DNA of 64,000 nucleotides from Podarcis raffonei (taxonomy: Eukaryota; Chordata; Lepidosauria; Squamata; Lacertidae): NCBI RefSeq assembly GCF_027172205.1, contig NC_070616.1, forward strand, positions 43,621,001 through 43,685,000, written 5' to 3'. The position numbers were made by a program, and so were the translations under genes. Shown piece by piece: positions 9,941 to 23,700 of the stretch. The notes under the pieces are model-generated. The model searched no databases and was not told where the DNA came from. It saw nothing but the letters and a program-made list of their open reading frames with translations. How positions within the stretch are numbered: the first letter of the stretch is position 1; every line of letters begins with the position of its first letter.

Positions 9941-11658
9941 CCTTCCGATGAAGCAGTGTGGCTTTGAGGGCAGCAGTTAAACAGACACCACAAGCTCAGT
10001 TTAATTCATTAATAAAATATTTCTCAAAGGCATTCTCCTGGTCTCATAGCTGCAAAGAACAGAGGAACAGGTAAAGCGGAGACATACAAACACTTCACAA
10101 AATATATACAAGCTTTGAAGAAAGAGGGAAAGCTGTGGATTCCAAAGTGCTTGCTTACCTGTGCGTGGCATGAAGTACGCCAGTCTCCCACTATTCCGCT
10201 GCATTGGATGATCCCATGTTCTAGTATCAGGATGGAGAAAAACACTCTATCCACTTTTTCCACACGATACAAAAGCCACTTCCTCATTTTTATTTATAGA
10301 TACACAGCCACCAGATGGAGCTCAACAATTGTGCCATGGCACCACGGCAATGAGTTTTCCTTAAGAAATCCCATAAGACTGTCCTTACCTAAGAGCAGTG
10401 CTTGAGCAGGGGTCCAGCTGAATTAACATTTAGCTTTTTTCCAGCAGATTTTTATAACTTCCACATCTTGAATTTAAAAATAAAAATTTAGAAGATGACA
10501 GGTTTTAATTCCTGCTCTATAAAACCATTACAGCAGGAATGGGGGATCTGTGGCCCTTCTGGTGGTGGCAGACTGCAGATCCCATAATCCCTGACCACTA
10601 GGCCATGGGAGTGGGAGTCCAACAGTATCTGGAGGACCAGAGGTTCCTCATCCCTGCCCTAAAACCTTCTTGTCCTGCATTTCCCAGACACGATAAACAG
10701 CACATGATTTACAGCTTCATCATCCCTGCAGACTAAGAGTATGGTAGAGGGCGAAAGCAGGACCCTCCAGAGCCCAAATCAAACTCTTAACAGGCAAACT
10801 TTCCCCTCAAAAAATATCATTAGGGGTGATTACTCATTTTATCTTGGCACCATCTCCTGTACTGCTCTCCCTCATCAAAGGCTAATTGAATATGTTATAT
10901 AAGCAAGATGCACAGCTGGTGGGACAAAATACACCCAACTCACTATCAGCATCACATGCACCATACATTCATCAAGGACAGCAACACTGCAGGCGATGGA
11001 AAACCAAAAACTGGGCGAGGGACGGTGTGCCCCTTCATGCCATTTTCTGGCCTCTCTAAAGAAACCTATTGCTGCTTTTCGCATACATGAAGTAGCATGA
11101 TAGGCACGTCAAATCACAAGCCCTGGCAACTAGATACCTTTTTTAAAAATGCACAGACATTTTGTAGCTGTTCAAAAAAAAAAGGGGGAAACTATATGAA
11201 CAATTTCAGAGAGGACTGGCTTCATCCTGAGAATCCATAGAACCATTTGGAATGGGAGCACCCTTCCTCTTCATCTGGAGGTAATGGCTGAACAGCCAAA
11301 TCTCTGCTCAAAAGCCTCTCCCACATGACAAATCCCCTACTAGGACTCTGGTGCCTGGGATTGTGACACAGTCTTGTCTGCTATATGTTGCTTGTAAATT
11401 AGACCTGTGGAGAAGGGTAGGCCACTGGAGCATCTCCAACGTAACACTTTATGGCTTCAGAGACCCAAATGCAGCAAGTGGTCACACAGTTCTGCTCCAC
11501 TGCAATGTCTTGTCTAGGAGGTTGTCTTAGGATGACCTCTGCACTCTCCAGATTCGGAACAAGGCTCTTCTGGACAGCCCAGTCACTGTTACTTCTAAAG
11601 GAACCTCGAGGAAGGGCAAGCAGTCCTGTCCACAGGCCTTTGCCACAGCCCATGCTCT
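9941..11658 (-). other. Region downstream of POLR3D, presumed 3' UTR at its right end
   Basis: No coding sequence is supported. Minus-strand AATAAA/ATTAAA-like words occur at about 10503 and 10290, which would give a 3' UTR of 1.1-1.4 kb; the true end is unknown. A palindromic hAT-like repeat remnant lies at 10540-10660. Confidence 0.35.
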
Positions 11659-11781
11659 CTACCGATGTTTCTGTTCCAGCAGGGATTCAAAATCTGGGGC
11701 ACAGACCAGCTTGTGCTTCACGTGGCCCAGGATGATCATCTCGCCACTCCTACTGTCTCCAATGCCCACTGACACCAGCTC
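11659..11781 (-). CDS. POLR3D: POLR3D terminal coding exon
   Basis: The ccttggaag acceptor is followed by [20 protein letters not shown], then [20 protein letters not shown] and TAG. Confidence 0.95.
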   Translation of the reverse strand, partial: ELVSVGIGDSRSGEMIILGHVKHKLVCAPDFESLLEQKHR

Positions 11782-14700
11782 CTTCCAAGGGCAAAAGAAA
11801 AAGCTGTTAACCACCAAATCCTCTTTTTTTTTTAAAGAATAATTTTTATTAACCGACCAATCACATCAAATCAAACCAAACCAAATTACATAAATTTCAA
11901 ATTACAAAGCCGAATTTTAAATTTTTGTTGGGGGTACCCATATTTCAAGTTCCGAAAGGGGATCCAATCATCTTGCTGCTGCTTTAATGTCCACAAATCT
12001 GACCATATGATATTCACAGTACTATCCAGTCCTTTCTTACTGTTTTTCCACATCTCTTCTTGTTATTTTCATATATTTTTCCTTTCTCTTTGTGACCTCT
12101 GATAGTCTCCACAAGCGGGTTAAAACACCAAATCCTCTTTAACCCCATAGCTCACCTAGAACATTTTTCTGCAGATGAGGCAGGGGGGAGCAGCTAATTC
12201 CTACTGAAACGTCGGCAGCGCTCATTCATTTAATTAAGACTTGCGCAGAACTTCCTAGTAGATTGTGCTCCATTAACATCTTCCATCTCGGATACTAAGA
12301 TGTCTTTGGCCATCTCTGTTACTCAGAACTAAGGGCAGTAAAGTCAACAACCATTTCGCATGGGGGTTCCGTTCTCGCTCCCACCCCCCACATCAGCAGA
12401 GTGCCTATAAATGCGCCCTGCCCCATTCCTCCCTTTTTGTGACATGTTGAGTGACGTTTTCAGGTCACTGGTGGGTTCGTCATGTGCCCTCTGAATGTAC
12501 ATTAATCGGTCATTGCCTGTATTCAACTCCTTCAACACCCTTCTTCATTCAGTGACAGAGATGGCACCGCATACATTTTAGTAACGGAGATGTGATTGTC
12601 AGCTTTCTTGTGAATGTGGAAATCCTTCTGCTAACAGAATAGTAACATAGCACAATAATGGAGGTATATATATATATATATGCCTGTTGTCTTAGTCAGG
12701 GGTCAGCACTGTACAATCTAGAACAGGGGTCAGCAAACTTTTTCAGGAGGGGGCTGGTCCACTGTCCCTCAGACCTTGTGGGGGCCAGACTATATTTTTT
12801 GGGGTGGTTGTGAATGAATTCCTATGCCCCACAAATAACCCAGAGATGCATTTTAAATAAAAGGACACATTCTACTCATGTAAAAACATGCTGATTCCTG
12901 GACTGTCCACGGGCCGGATTTAGAAGGTAATTGGGCAGGTTCTGGCTCCCGGGCCTTAGTTTGCCTACCCATGATCGTAGTCCTATAGGTTCACAGCTGG
13001 AAGCACTGTGATATTAGAAAATGCAATGCTGAAAGTTAATAATCTCATCTAATTCCTTAGCCAAGTCTTTTAACTGTTCCCCAGCTATGATAAGGTAAAG
13101 GGACCCCTGACCATTAGGTCCAGTTGTGACCGACTCTGGGGTTGTGGAGCTCATCTCGCTTTATTGGCCGAGGGAGCCGGCGTACAGCTTCCGGGTCATG
13201 TGGCCAGCATGACTAAGCCGCTTCTGGCGAACCAGAGCAGTGCACGGAAACGTCATTTACCTTCCCGCCAGAGCAGTACCTATTTATCTACTTGCACTTT
13301 GACGTGCTTTCGAACTGCTAGGTTGGCAGGAGCAGGGACCAAGCAACAGGAGCTCACCCCGTTGCGGGGATTTGAACCGCTGACCTTCTGATCAGCAAGT
13401 CCTAGGTTTAACCCACAGCGCCACCCACGTCCCTTCCTAGCTATGATATGGGGAAACAAATTTAGCTTAAAAAAATCCCTTGACATTCTGAGTGCCCAGA
13501 CTGAAGCATTAAGAGAGTGCTCTCTACCAACTTTGTGGGTCATCAATTCATGAGGAAGAAGAGTCAAGGTGTTGGTTATTATTTCTAGAAGACTAATGGA
13601 GGATTCCCAATGGCAGCTATCTAGGAAAGTAGGCAGCCAGATCCTTTATTGAAGCCTTTGGTGGGTCCAGTACAGAAAGAGTTTGAGATCCTCAAACCTG
13701 TTCCAATTACCAGTAGAGTGATGCTCCGAGCCACTTCATATGCACTGTTTTATACAGGACCACAACCAGGGGTTGGCATCAGGCAACAGCAGAGGCTGGG
13801 CCCACCACTGCTCTGATTCCCCCTACAGAAGTAGCACAAGCGGCAGACACATTCTTTCCTTTCATCCTCTGTGCTTTGGTGCTGCTGCTGCCTACTGAGT
13901 CTCCCATCCCCCTCGATCTGCCAGAGAGGTGGTGGCAGCGGCTTTCAGCTACCACCCTCCTACTCAGACAGAAATAGGACCAGAAGTAGATGCCTGCCCT
14001 CTGTCCAGCAGAGAAGAGAAAGTACCACTGTCACTACCAGGGACAACAATATGCTTTGTGGGGGAATTTCTTTTGCCAATCCCCCAAAACCTGGAGCTCT
14101 CTCCAATTTTGTACCCGAGTTATGATGCCTAAGTTAAAAACAAATAAATCCATACTTATTTTACTTAATTACAAAGGGCTCCCCGTTTTTAAAATAGAGG
14201 TTGACATCACAGAAAAACATGTACAAATACTTTTTCATCCCTCATTTGCATGTAGCTTGACAGGAAACCCAGATTTCATCCAAAAAAGTGACCTTCATAG
14301 TGTGCATATTTTGTGTGCATATTTTGTGTTCTGCCCTGGGAACCCCGGGACAAAATATATGGAAAGAGACATTATACCGCTAAGAAACCCAAACTCCAAA
14401 CTGACAGTGGACAAGGAGCTGGACCCCATGCTGGGCTCCTGGTGACGGCACCTTTTTGACAAGTGCACAGCACCTGTTTTAGGTGCGGCCCCTCAGACAC
14501 ATCACACTCTGGTTCCAGCACAGAGGCTGACCATGGATGGGGGGAATCCAGCTAAGCTTTACTCTGAGCAGGCCAATGAAATTAATTTAGTCATATCCTA
14601 TAATTTCAACAGCTCTTTTCTGAGTATGGTTGATTTTGTATACCACTCCATCTCATGAAGATGCCTGTGTCCCCTTGAGGCTGGGATAGAGAACCTTTTC

Positions 14701-17700
14701 GGTCCTCATGAGGATTTGCCTCGTGACCCCGATTTGACAGGTGAGTGGGGTTGCCCATCTGTCAATCACAATGAAGTCAGATTAAGGGTGCTGTTAAAAC
14801 TAATTCACATCATCCTTCTCCTTCTTTCTGATTCAGAAAGGGGTTTTCATCGGAATCCCCTGCTGCAACCAGGTGTTTACAACCAATGCTAGATTTAACT
14901 CTACCCTTCAATCCATCAGCTGATTGTCCTGCAGGCTGGAGGTTCCCCTCCCCTGTCTATCAAAGCCTATACTGAGCCGCAAGAATATATGAGCCCAACT
15001 GGATCAGACCAGCAAAGGCAAGCCAACGAACATGACAATAGCTCTTCTCTGCCACTGGCCACACTGGCAACTGCTATTCAGAGGCACACTGCCTTTGAAC
15101 ATTTCCATTTCACTTGCTAGCAGGGAATGTGCATTTTGAAAGGTCATCTACTGTTAGGGTGAGTAAAAGAGAGGTTTCCTGAGTAAGCCATACCTGAAGG
15201 AAGGAGCAGGGTGTCCCTGTGGTCACATCAAGAGTCACCCTGCCCAGAACTAGCTGCACCTTCCCTGATTTGCGGATCAGCAGCTTCCCCACCTGCCCTT
15301 CAGAGAGGTCACCAAGGGTGCAGATGTTCTCTGCCTCTTTGGCTTCCTGAAAAGGAAGCACAAAGTTACAAACATCACCCATCCTTCTGGGAAAACCAAT
15401 CTTGGAGTATTCAGAAACCACCCTTGTTTTCTCACGAACCAAGAGCTAGTGCCTTCAACTGAATAAGCTGAACCTCAGGAAACCAGTGAAAGTTATGCAA
15501 ATTAAACAATGTTGACCCATTTCTCATTTTACATACTTTACCTCTGCTGGTTATAGAGTAGGCAACAATGGAAATTCTATGCAATAAGGCCTCTGGCTTC
15601 TGATGCATCATGAAGTGTAGCCCATACAGTTTCAAGTACATCTTAGCACCCAGAAAGACTAGAAACTTTTAAATTGAAGAAGTCATGTGCCCTACACTCC
15701 ACACATGGGGTGACTTTTCTACACTTCCACATCCCTTCCTATGGCCCCTTCTTTGGCAACATAAGGAACGACATCCTATCCAGCCCCCTGCTACTTCTTA
15801 TTCTAAACAGGAATCAAGTCTTCCCATACCTGGTTCTTCTCCTGCTTTATCACCATCACCTGCCCATCTTCACTTTGCACCTCAGTTTTGATGGGCTTGG
15901 TGTCCTGGGTGGGCGGCTGTCCTGGCAGCGTATCTGGTAGCTGTAGAAAGAGCAACTCGTCCTCCTTGCAGAGGCTGAGCCGCTGCAGCAGCTCCGCAAC
16001 AGACACATCCTGGGGGAAGGGAGGGGGTGCCTTTGCAGGAGCTGGTCTGAGGACCAGTGGGTTCTCTTCTTCATCATGGGGCTCCTCTTTCACTGAAATG
16101 AGACATAACAATTCAAATCAGAGCTGCAAGGGATTACACCATTACCTGGTCACTATGTTCCATGGGAGAGGACCTCCTGGTGGTACTGAGGGCTTCTCAT
16201 ATTCAAATGGTGTCTACCAATTGCAGGACTTTCAGTTTTGCAGTCCCTTTAATGGATGATTTATTGACTTCTGAGATGAGGCATGCTCCAACAATCTCTT
16301 CTTTCAGACACATGTTTAAGACTTTTATTTATTGTCCAGTGGTTGTCTTCTGGTGTTGTCTTCTACTGCTATTTTAACTGGATTATTTCTGATACATATT
16401 TTATACTTATTTTTGGTGTTCTATGCACTGCTCTGATATTTCTATAATATGAGTAGTTTATAAAACCATAAAGACAAATTAGAAGTCACTTGGTCCAATT
16501 TTCTGCCTCAAACCAGGTTGTTGAGATTTGAAATGAGAGTCTACAACTTTCACTAGCACCATCACACTGCATGTATAAGATAAAGTAAAAGCAAACTGCA
16601 ATCATAATATACTGTGAGCAGAAATCAAGAGCAAGCAAGATTTGCTAGAACAGATGCATTGTGAGAAGAAAGGATATTTGCTTTTGATTAAGTGCATCCT
16701 GGGGAAGCTCCTCTACACAGAAGTAAACATAAGGCATACAGCCCAGAGAAATAAGGAAAGTCCTGCTGGCTTCAGCACCCTGTATCCTATAGTGGACCAT
16801 CTGACAGGAAAGGGCCACAGTTCAGTGGCAGAGAGTTTGCATGCAGGCCCCCGTTTCAATCCCTGGCACCTGGGAGAAAAAAACACTTCCTAGGTTCTCC
16901 TGGACTATCTTCTTTCTTTCTTTGGGGATCGCTCGTAGTCGAGTAAGATTGTCTTCCATAAACACAGTTTTAACACTGAGTCCAATTCTGGATCCACACG
17001 TCCTTCCACAGTGGAGACATAGGTTTCAGGGCGGGAGTTGATCACGAGGGTTTGCCAAGTGCTCCCTTTTGTCCTGAGTTCAAGCGTCTTCATAAACTCT
17101 ACATGCAGGGCAAAACAGCAACAGCCATCCACCACGGTTTGCCCTCCCAGAACCTGGAACTCAAAGACAAGCTCTCCCTTGACAGATGATAATTAAATTA
17201 AGCAAATTTGTGACTTTTCAGATTTATGTCTTTGTTGTCTGAGAGGACACCACAAGACTGTAGTAGTGACACCCAGTGGTATAATCCCCAGAGGGACACA
17301 GCAGATCCATTTGAAGCATCTACCTTTCACTGAAGATGTGTCTACTTCCATGTCCTCCTCCCTGGCACTGGAGCTCAAAGGCTTGACATCCTCTTGATCC
17401 TCCTCCTTGAAAAGCCAGCCTGAATGGGCCAGAGGAAGCTGGACTGGCTTGTTCCGGATGTCATTTTTCAAGCCTGGGTCATCAAGGAACTGGCACCAAA
17501 GGAACAGGAGAGAAAAAATGAATTAAGTACTGAATGTTGAGGGAGCTGTTCTTGGTGGTGGGGTGTATGGGTGTGTAGCCAGACACCCATACCTACAGAC
17601 AGACAGACAGATAAATAAATAAATAAATAAATAGAGAGGAGATATTTATAATAATATGGATGGGGACACATGAAAACATACATACCCACACCCTGTTGTG

Positions 17701-20700
17701 AATACAACAGTAAACAGACTTGCTGAGCTTCTGATTTTTCTTAATATTTCATCAACAACTGACACATAATTGTGTAGAGAAATTAGTTTTAGAGAACAAA
17801 GCATTTATTTAAAAGTGAACCTGTTGCACATACACACTATAAAACAAACAAACCTCACAGCAAAACAGGGCTAAACAATACTGGCATGGGGGTCTCATTA
17901 TCACAAGCTTCCTAAACAACCCTCCCTAAGAGCTCCTTCCCTCATCTGGTGCTCCAACAAAGCTCTCAAAAAGGGATACACACAAAAGGAAGCCAACTGT
18001 GAGTGGAATTTTTTAAAAAATGAAATGGGGTAAGGAGGTTAGCGGGGAACATAGGGAGCTCCTGGTACCAAGTAGCACAGTATTATCCATGCAGTATTAT
18101 GCCAGGGTTTCAGGTGGGGATCTGAACCTGGGACTGAGCCTGGGACCTTCAGCATGAAAGGTCTACCACTGAGCTATAGCCCATAGCCCTCCTGTGAAGC
18201 TGCAGTCCTTTCCCAAAAGGAGAGGTAGGAGAGTGTGTCAAAGATGGTTCCAAGGTTCCCTGCCTCAAAATGGGAAAGACCACAGCATCTATAACTGGGA
18301 CATAGATTATGGGCTACATGCCATTTTTTGTCCTTAAAAGATTCAGCATAGACACAGCTGTCCCATCTAACTCACATCATCCTTCTCCAGCATGCGCAGG
18401 ATCTGCTTGGTTTCCTCATCTGTCTCCCTTTTCTCTTTCTTTATGTTGATGATGTGGGATGGGCCAAAGTCAGACATATCCACAGTCTTATCCCAGGTGC
18501 CTGTGCCGAAAGAGAGAATGGCATGGCTGTAAGCAGAACATATCTCGAATGGCAAGTGGTAACTCGGCTATTACAGCGCCTTGAAGCTTGAACTTCCACA
18601 ACTGAGAGCAACCTGTGTGGTGAAGTCGACTGCTCAAGCCATTCCTTAAAACTGAAGCCCAAGAGGCCGGGTGCGTGCCGCTATGCCTTCAGTTGTACAA
18701 GCAGAGAGAAAAGACAAGAACAGAGGGCTAGAACGAAAAAAGATAGAAAGGCATGTTCAGAGCAAGAAACACAGTTCAAGCAGTTTTGCTTACCTTGGCA
18801 ACCACTTTCCAAAATGAACTCCTCTATACAGCTATTGAAATACTCAAGAACCCCGAGTTCCCTGCATCTAGACACCCAGGGTGGTGGTGGAGAAAGATGG
18901 AACATATACAGTACAGTAAAAAAAAAATAGAGCTGGGTCTCATGGTGCAGGTTAGGATTAAAGATGAGCTTTAGGTGTGAAGGTTTTGAACTTCATTATT
19001 TTTTTAAAGCATTTTGACCTCCCACTCCACTTCAGATGAAAAGGCTAAAACTAAAAACAATAAGGCCCCTGCCTGCAGGCTTACAAACTAAAAAAACCAC
19101 ACAAAGGAAAATGAGATTTTGGGGGGGGGGGCGGAACGGGACAAATTGAGGAACCAATTCTTAAAGTTAACCAGCAACACTTATGATGAAAAGAAGCCCA
19201 CCAGGAAAAGAAAAAGACCAAGAGAGTTGGCCTCTCAGCAGGGAAGATCGAGTGGTCCTACTTCCTGTGTTTCCCTCTGACCAAATGGTTGCTCTCAGGT
19301 GACAGTTGTGGGAGGGAAGGCCTGATGGATCTGGTCTCTCAGTAGAGTAGGCAGAATAGGCCCATTTCCCTTCTCTGTGGTAGCTACATGGAAATAATTT
19401 CTGCCCGAAAGGACAGCTTATATAACCTTTCAAGTTCACCAAGATAACATCCACCATGGCTGATGTGTGACAAAGACGTGGGCCAACGGTTTTGCTGCAT
19501 GTCCAGTTCACTCACATGCATTTAAATCAAGCACCCTCTTTGCTGTGTGGTCAGCAGCAATGTGTGCCTGCTCACTGCCAACATGGCTTCAGCTTTTGCT
19601 TTATTTTCCACAGCAGCCAGTTTTAAATATTTTATATCACTCTCAAGAGGATATGAAACAACAGAAAGCAGAAACCAAAGGTATCAACTCTTGCTGGTAT
19701 TTTTGAGCACTGTTCTTAATTTCTATGGAAACACTATTTAATATTCACAGAGTACTCTGTGACAGTTTACTCATAACATCTTTGTGAGGTAGATAAGAAA
19801 TATTCCTGTTTTACTGACTGGGATAATTCATGCCGAGAGGCAGTGACTTGGCCAAAGCTATCCCTGGGAGTCCAGAGATGAGGAAGGACTTGGAAATAAG
19901 TGTCTCAGGTTCAAGCCCAAATGCTAGATGCTGGGCCACAGAGGCGTGTTCACATTAATCTTCCACATACCTTTTTTCTTCATCATTTCTGCTGGACCTT
20001 GCTCAAAGATGGAATGAGACTGGATGACCTCTGGCCTCCCTCTGCCTCGTCCATGACCATCTCTCTGCCGGTCTCGATCACGCTCCTTCTTCTCTTTCTT
20101 GATGTTAATTTCCTCTTTTGGCCTAAGAAAAAGCAGACCAAACAGAATCACAAGAAAGTAAAAGTAGCCTGCCCTTGTTATGTGCTTCAATATATCCAGA
20201 AGACTCCTGCAATTTCTCACCAGTAGCTACAGGAGCATCTGATGCCTTAATGTGTGAATATGAGCCAAGTCAAATGTGCAGAAACAGCGCACAATATAGC
20301 TTTTCATACTGAAGATGGGGGGAAACCCATGGTTGAATCACTTACAAGGTTTTTGCGATTAAACGGTATACAAATTGTTAAATAAATACAAATAAATAAA
20401 TTCAATGTAACAAATTCCTGCATGTGGAAATATGTCAGAGAGACAGCTACTCTAAGACCATTTTCACATGTGCCAAGCTCTTTAACAGATCCCCCACCTG
20501 TAAATATGGCTCATAGGATACACTGCAGATAGAAGCTAGGAAAACTAGACATTTGCACTAAATTATTATGTTAGGGTGGCATCCAATGCACTTGTTCTGT
20601 TAGCACAAGGCTTTACACTTTTGCAATGGAACTTTTACTCCACTCAACCTTCTGCAAGTGCTCTCCCCACATCTGCTCCAGAGGTTTGGAGGAACCCCCA

Positions 20701-23700
20701 GAACAGACTGAGGGTGCATCCGAGGTGGGGGGGGGGGAGTTCTATTGCACAAGCATAAACCCTTGTGCTGAGGGAGCAAGTTACTTAACCCTACTTTGGG
20801 TACAATCCTTATTTCCCCCAGATCTGGATTTACAACCTCTATAGTCACACTTCACAGACAACATAGCATGAGAAAGCTACTTACTCTTCTTTGATTTTCC
20901 TGCTAATTATGTTGGGAGCAAAGGTTTTCTGTAAAAAGTAAAAGTAAAAAGGTAAGCAAGTCATCAGCTCAGGTGTATATGGTACTTCAGTTTGCAAAAC
21001 ACAGTGTGTGAAATTTCTCACAGAAAACAGTGTTGCAAAATCTGGTCTCAAAATATACTTAGGAGTCTCAAAATTGTGTATGTGTGAAGGGGAGACAAGT
21101 TTCTAGACTTCAAAGCTGCAAAATTTATATCTCGAAAAAAGGGAAATAATGTGCCTTTTCAAAAGCTCCAACATGCAGAGAGGGTGAAAGTTTTCTGGTC
21201 TGCATGGCTACTAGGCCCTCTCTGGTTTCTGACAATGTTTTCCATTTCCTCCTAACTTGAGTGGCTATTACTGAGATGTTCCTTTTCTCTGTCCAAAAGG
21301 AATTTCCAAAATCTGCAAACACCTTAGTATTAAGTTCAGAAGCAAGTATGCAAAATTGCCCATTATTGTAACTTTGTGTCACTCCATTTCCACAGCACAG
21401 AGTAACCTTACCTTTAGGATTACTCATTTTCTATAGCACTTTAAAGAAGCAAAACACTTCACCATTTCCAAGCAGTTCTGCAAAGTGCAGCTCACTACAA
21501 TTGTGGTTGTACATATTCCACAATTCTTTTCAAGCAAAGAAAAGCTACAACACAGGCAAACCTTGGTTGTTGAATGTAATCCATTCCGGAAGCCCGTTCG
21601 GCTTCCAAATTGTTCGAGAACCGAGGCACGGCCTCTGATTGGCTGCAGGAGCTTCCTGCACTCAAGTGGAAGCTGCGTTGGGCATTCGGCTTCCGAAAAA
21701 TGTTCAAAAACTGGAAGACTTACTTCCAGGTTTTGGGCATTTGGGAGCTGAAACGTTCCAAAACGGAGGCGTTTTGTACAGGCATCCCCTCAACTTATGC
21801 GCGTTCTACTTGTGTGTGACCGCATATATGCGTGGTGCTGGAAAATCATAGAATCATAGAATCATAAATTAAATAAATAGAATCATGGCAGGGGAGGGCT
21901 GGAGAGTCCTTGTGACTCGCAAGGAGTTCCTCTCTGGAGCCCAAAGAGGACGTTAGTGAGGGCCAAGAAAGTCCCAAAGAGACCAGAGGCTCAGTGGGGC
22001 TTTGTTTGGGCTGCTCAGCCAAAGCTGACATGCGGGGCAGCACAACAGCCGCTGCCACTGCTTTTCTACACATCCTCCAGCCAGCCTCAGAGCTTCAGCT
22101 CTGGTTGGAGAGAGAGTTGTGTGGAGAGATTGCTGGAAAGCAGGAAAAAACAGGCATTGGGAGGCTGCTACCCACTTTATGTGATTTCACTTACCCCCAC
22201 GTTACAGTATTTGCCTGTACAGTATTTGCAATCCTGGAAGTCTCGGATTGCTTTCTCTTTGCAGAAGCAAATTCATTTATTACATATTTAAAGTACCATC
22301 GTTGTATGCCACCTTTGAGGGGAAAATCCTCCCAGGGTGGCTTACAAAAGATACCTAGTTTCATATATATAGCAGGATAATTTAGCTCCATCTAAACAGC
22401 AGGACCATTATGCTTCCACCAAACGATGTCTAGTACAATCCACTTACAACACTGCCAGTCCAGACTCTGCCACCTCTGATCTATTCTTCCATGATTATCT
22501 GTCAAGGTTGTGCCCAGCCCATATTCCATCACCTCCCCTCCCCGCCACACATCTTCCAAGTCTGGAATTTGAACAGTTCTCCCTTTCAAGTATGGTTCCT
22601 AACTGTTATTGCTACCAAAAAATGTAATTTGAAACAGGGGGTGGGGTTAAAACCAGTCTCTCAAGTCAGGAGGGCTGAGCAGGATTCCAGCCATGAGGTC
22701 TTTAGCGCTCCTCGTAGCTCTTTGCTCCCTTTATTCCCATAGCTAGCAAAAACAGAATAAACTTTGCAGACAACAGAGATCTGTAACTGTATGTAATGTA
22801 TACAGGAAAAAGGATTCAGATTTTGACAGAGATTTATGGTTGTCTAGCTGTTGAATTGTGATTGTAAAAAAGCAGAGCAGCAGCTCTGTTTTTCCTACTA
22901 CTACAAAATGGAGGTTTGTAAACCACCCATCAAATTCAGAGGGATCTGAACTTGGGTGGAATTCAGTTAAGTTTTACTCAGAGTAGAACCACTACAATTA
23001 ATGAACAAGGCTGAGTTAGGTCCATTAATTTCAATAGGCCTCCCTTGAATAAGACTTAGTTGACCAGCACTCGGACCACATGGGCTCTGTGCCAAAGAAC
23101 AGGTTTCCAAAGTGGTCTGCCAGGCCCACCAGGGGGAAAATTGAGACAAACTATAAGCAAATCAGCAGCTAAGTCCTATTGGGCCCTACAAAACTGATGA
23201 CAGGTATATAGGTAGGATGCTGCTAACAAGCACTGACTAACCTACTTGTCTTTAAAACAAGATTCCACAAATTCATGGAGCATAAGGCTAAGTACTGGTT
23301 ACTGGTTGTGATAAATAGAACCTTTACAAATACCAGATGCAGCAGAGGAAAAATAAAGTTTGTTGTGCCCATGCATTTGGAAACAAAATACTGGACCAGA
23401 TGATCATGAAAAGCAAATATGCCACACTGATGGAAGGCAGAGAGCTAGGATTATGACAGGGATGGGGACCTTGTGCTGATGGACTCCCAATGCCCGTCAT
23501 CCCTGACCACTAGCCATGCTGGCTGGGACTGACAGAAGGCCAAAAACGTTCGGAGGGTCACAGTTTCCCCATCCTTGGAGCAGGGGCGGAGCTAGCTGCC
23601 CCAGCACCCGGAGTGGCGCGAGGGTGGGGCTAGCCGCCTGTGCAGTGAGCGTCCCTAGTCACCTGCCACCTGCGCAGCGAGCGCCCGGGTGGCGCGCCGC

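Noticed and set aside
1-11658. PIWIL2 as the downstream neighbour of POLR3D, as in mammals
   Set aside because: No PIWI or PAZ motif was seen on either strand; ATAD1-like and profilin sequences occupy the flank instead.
13990-14445. 151-codon frame in the last POLR3D intron
   Set aside because: No family resemblance, no exon boundaries, and overlapping frames are equally open.
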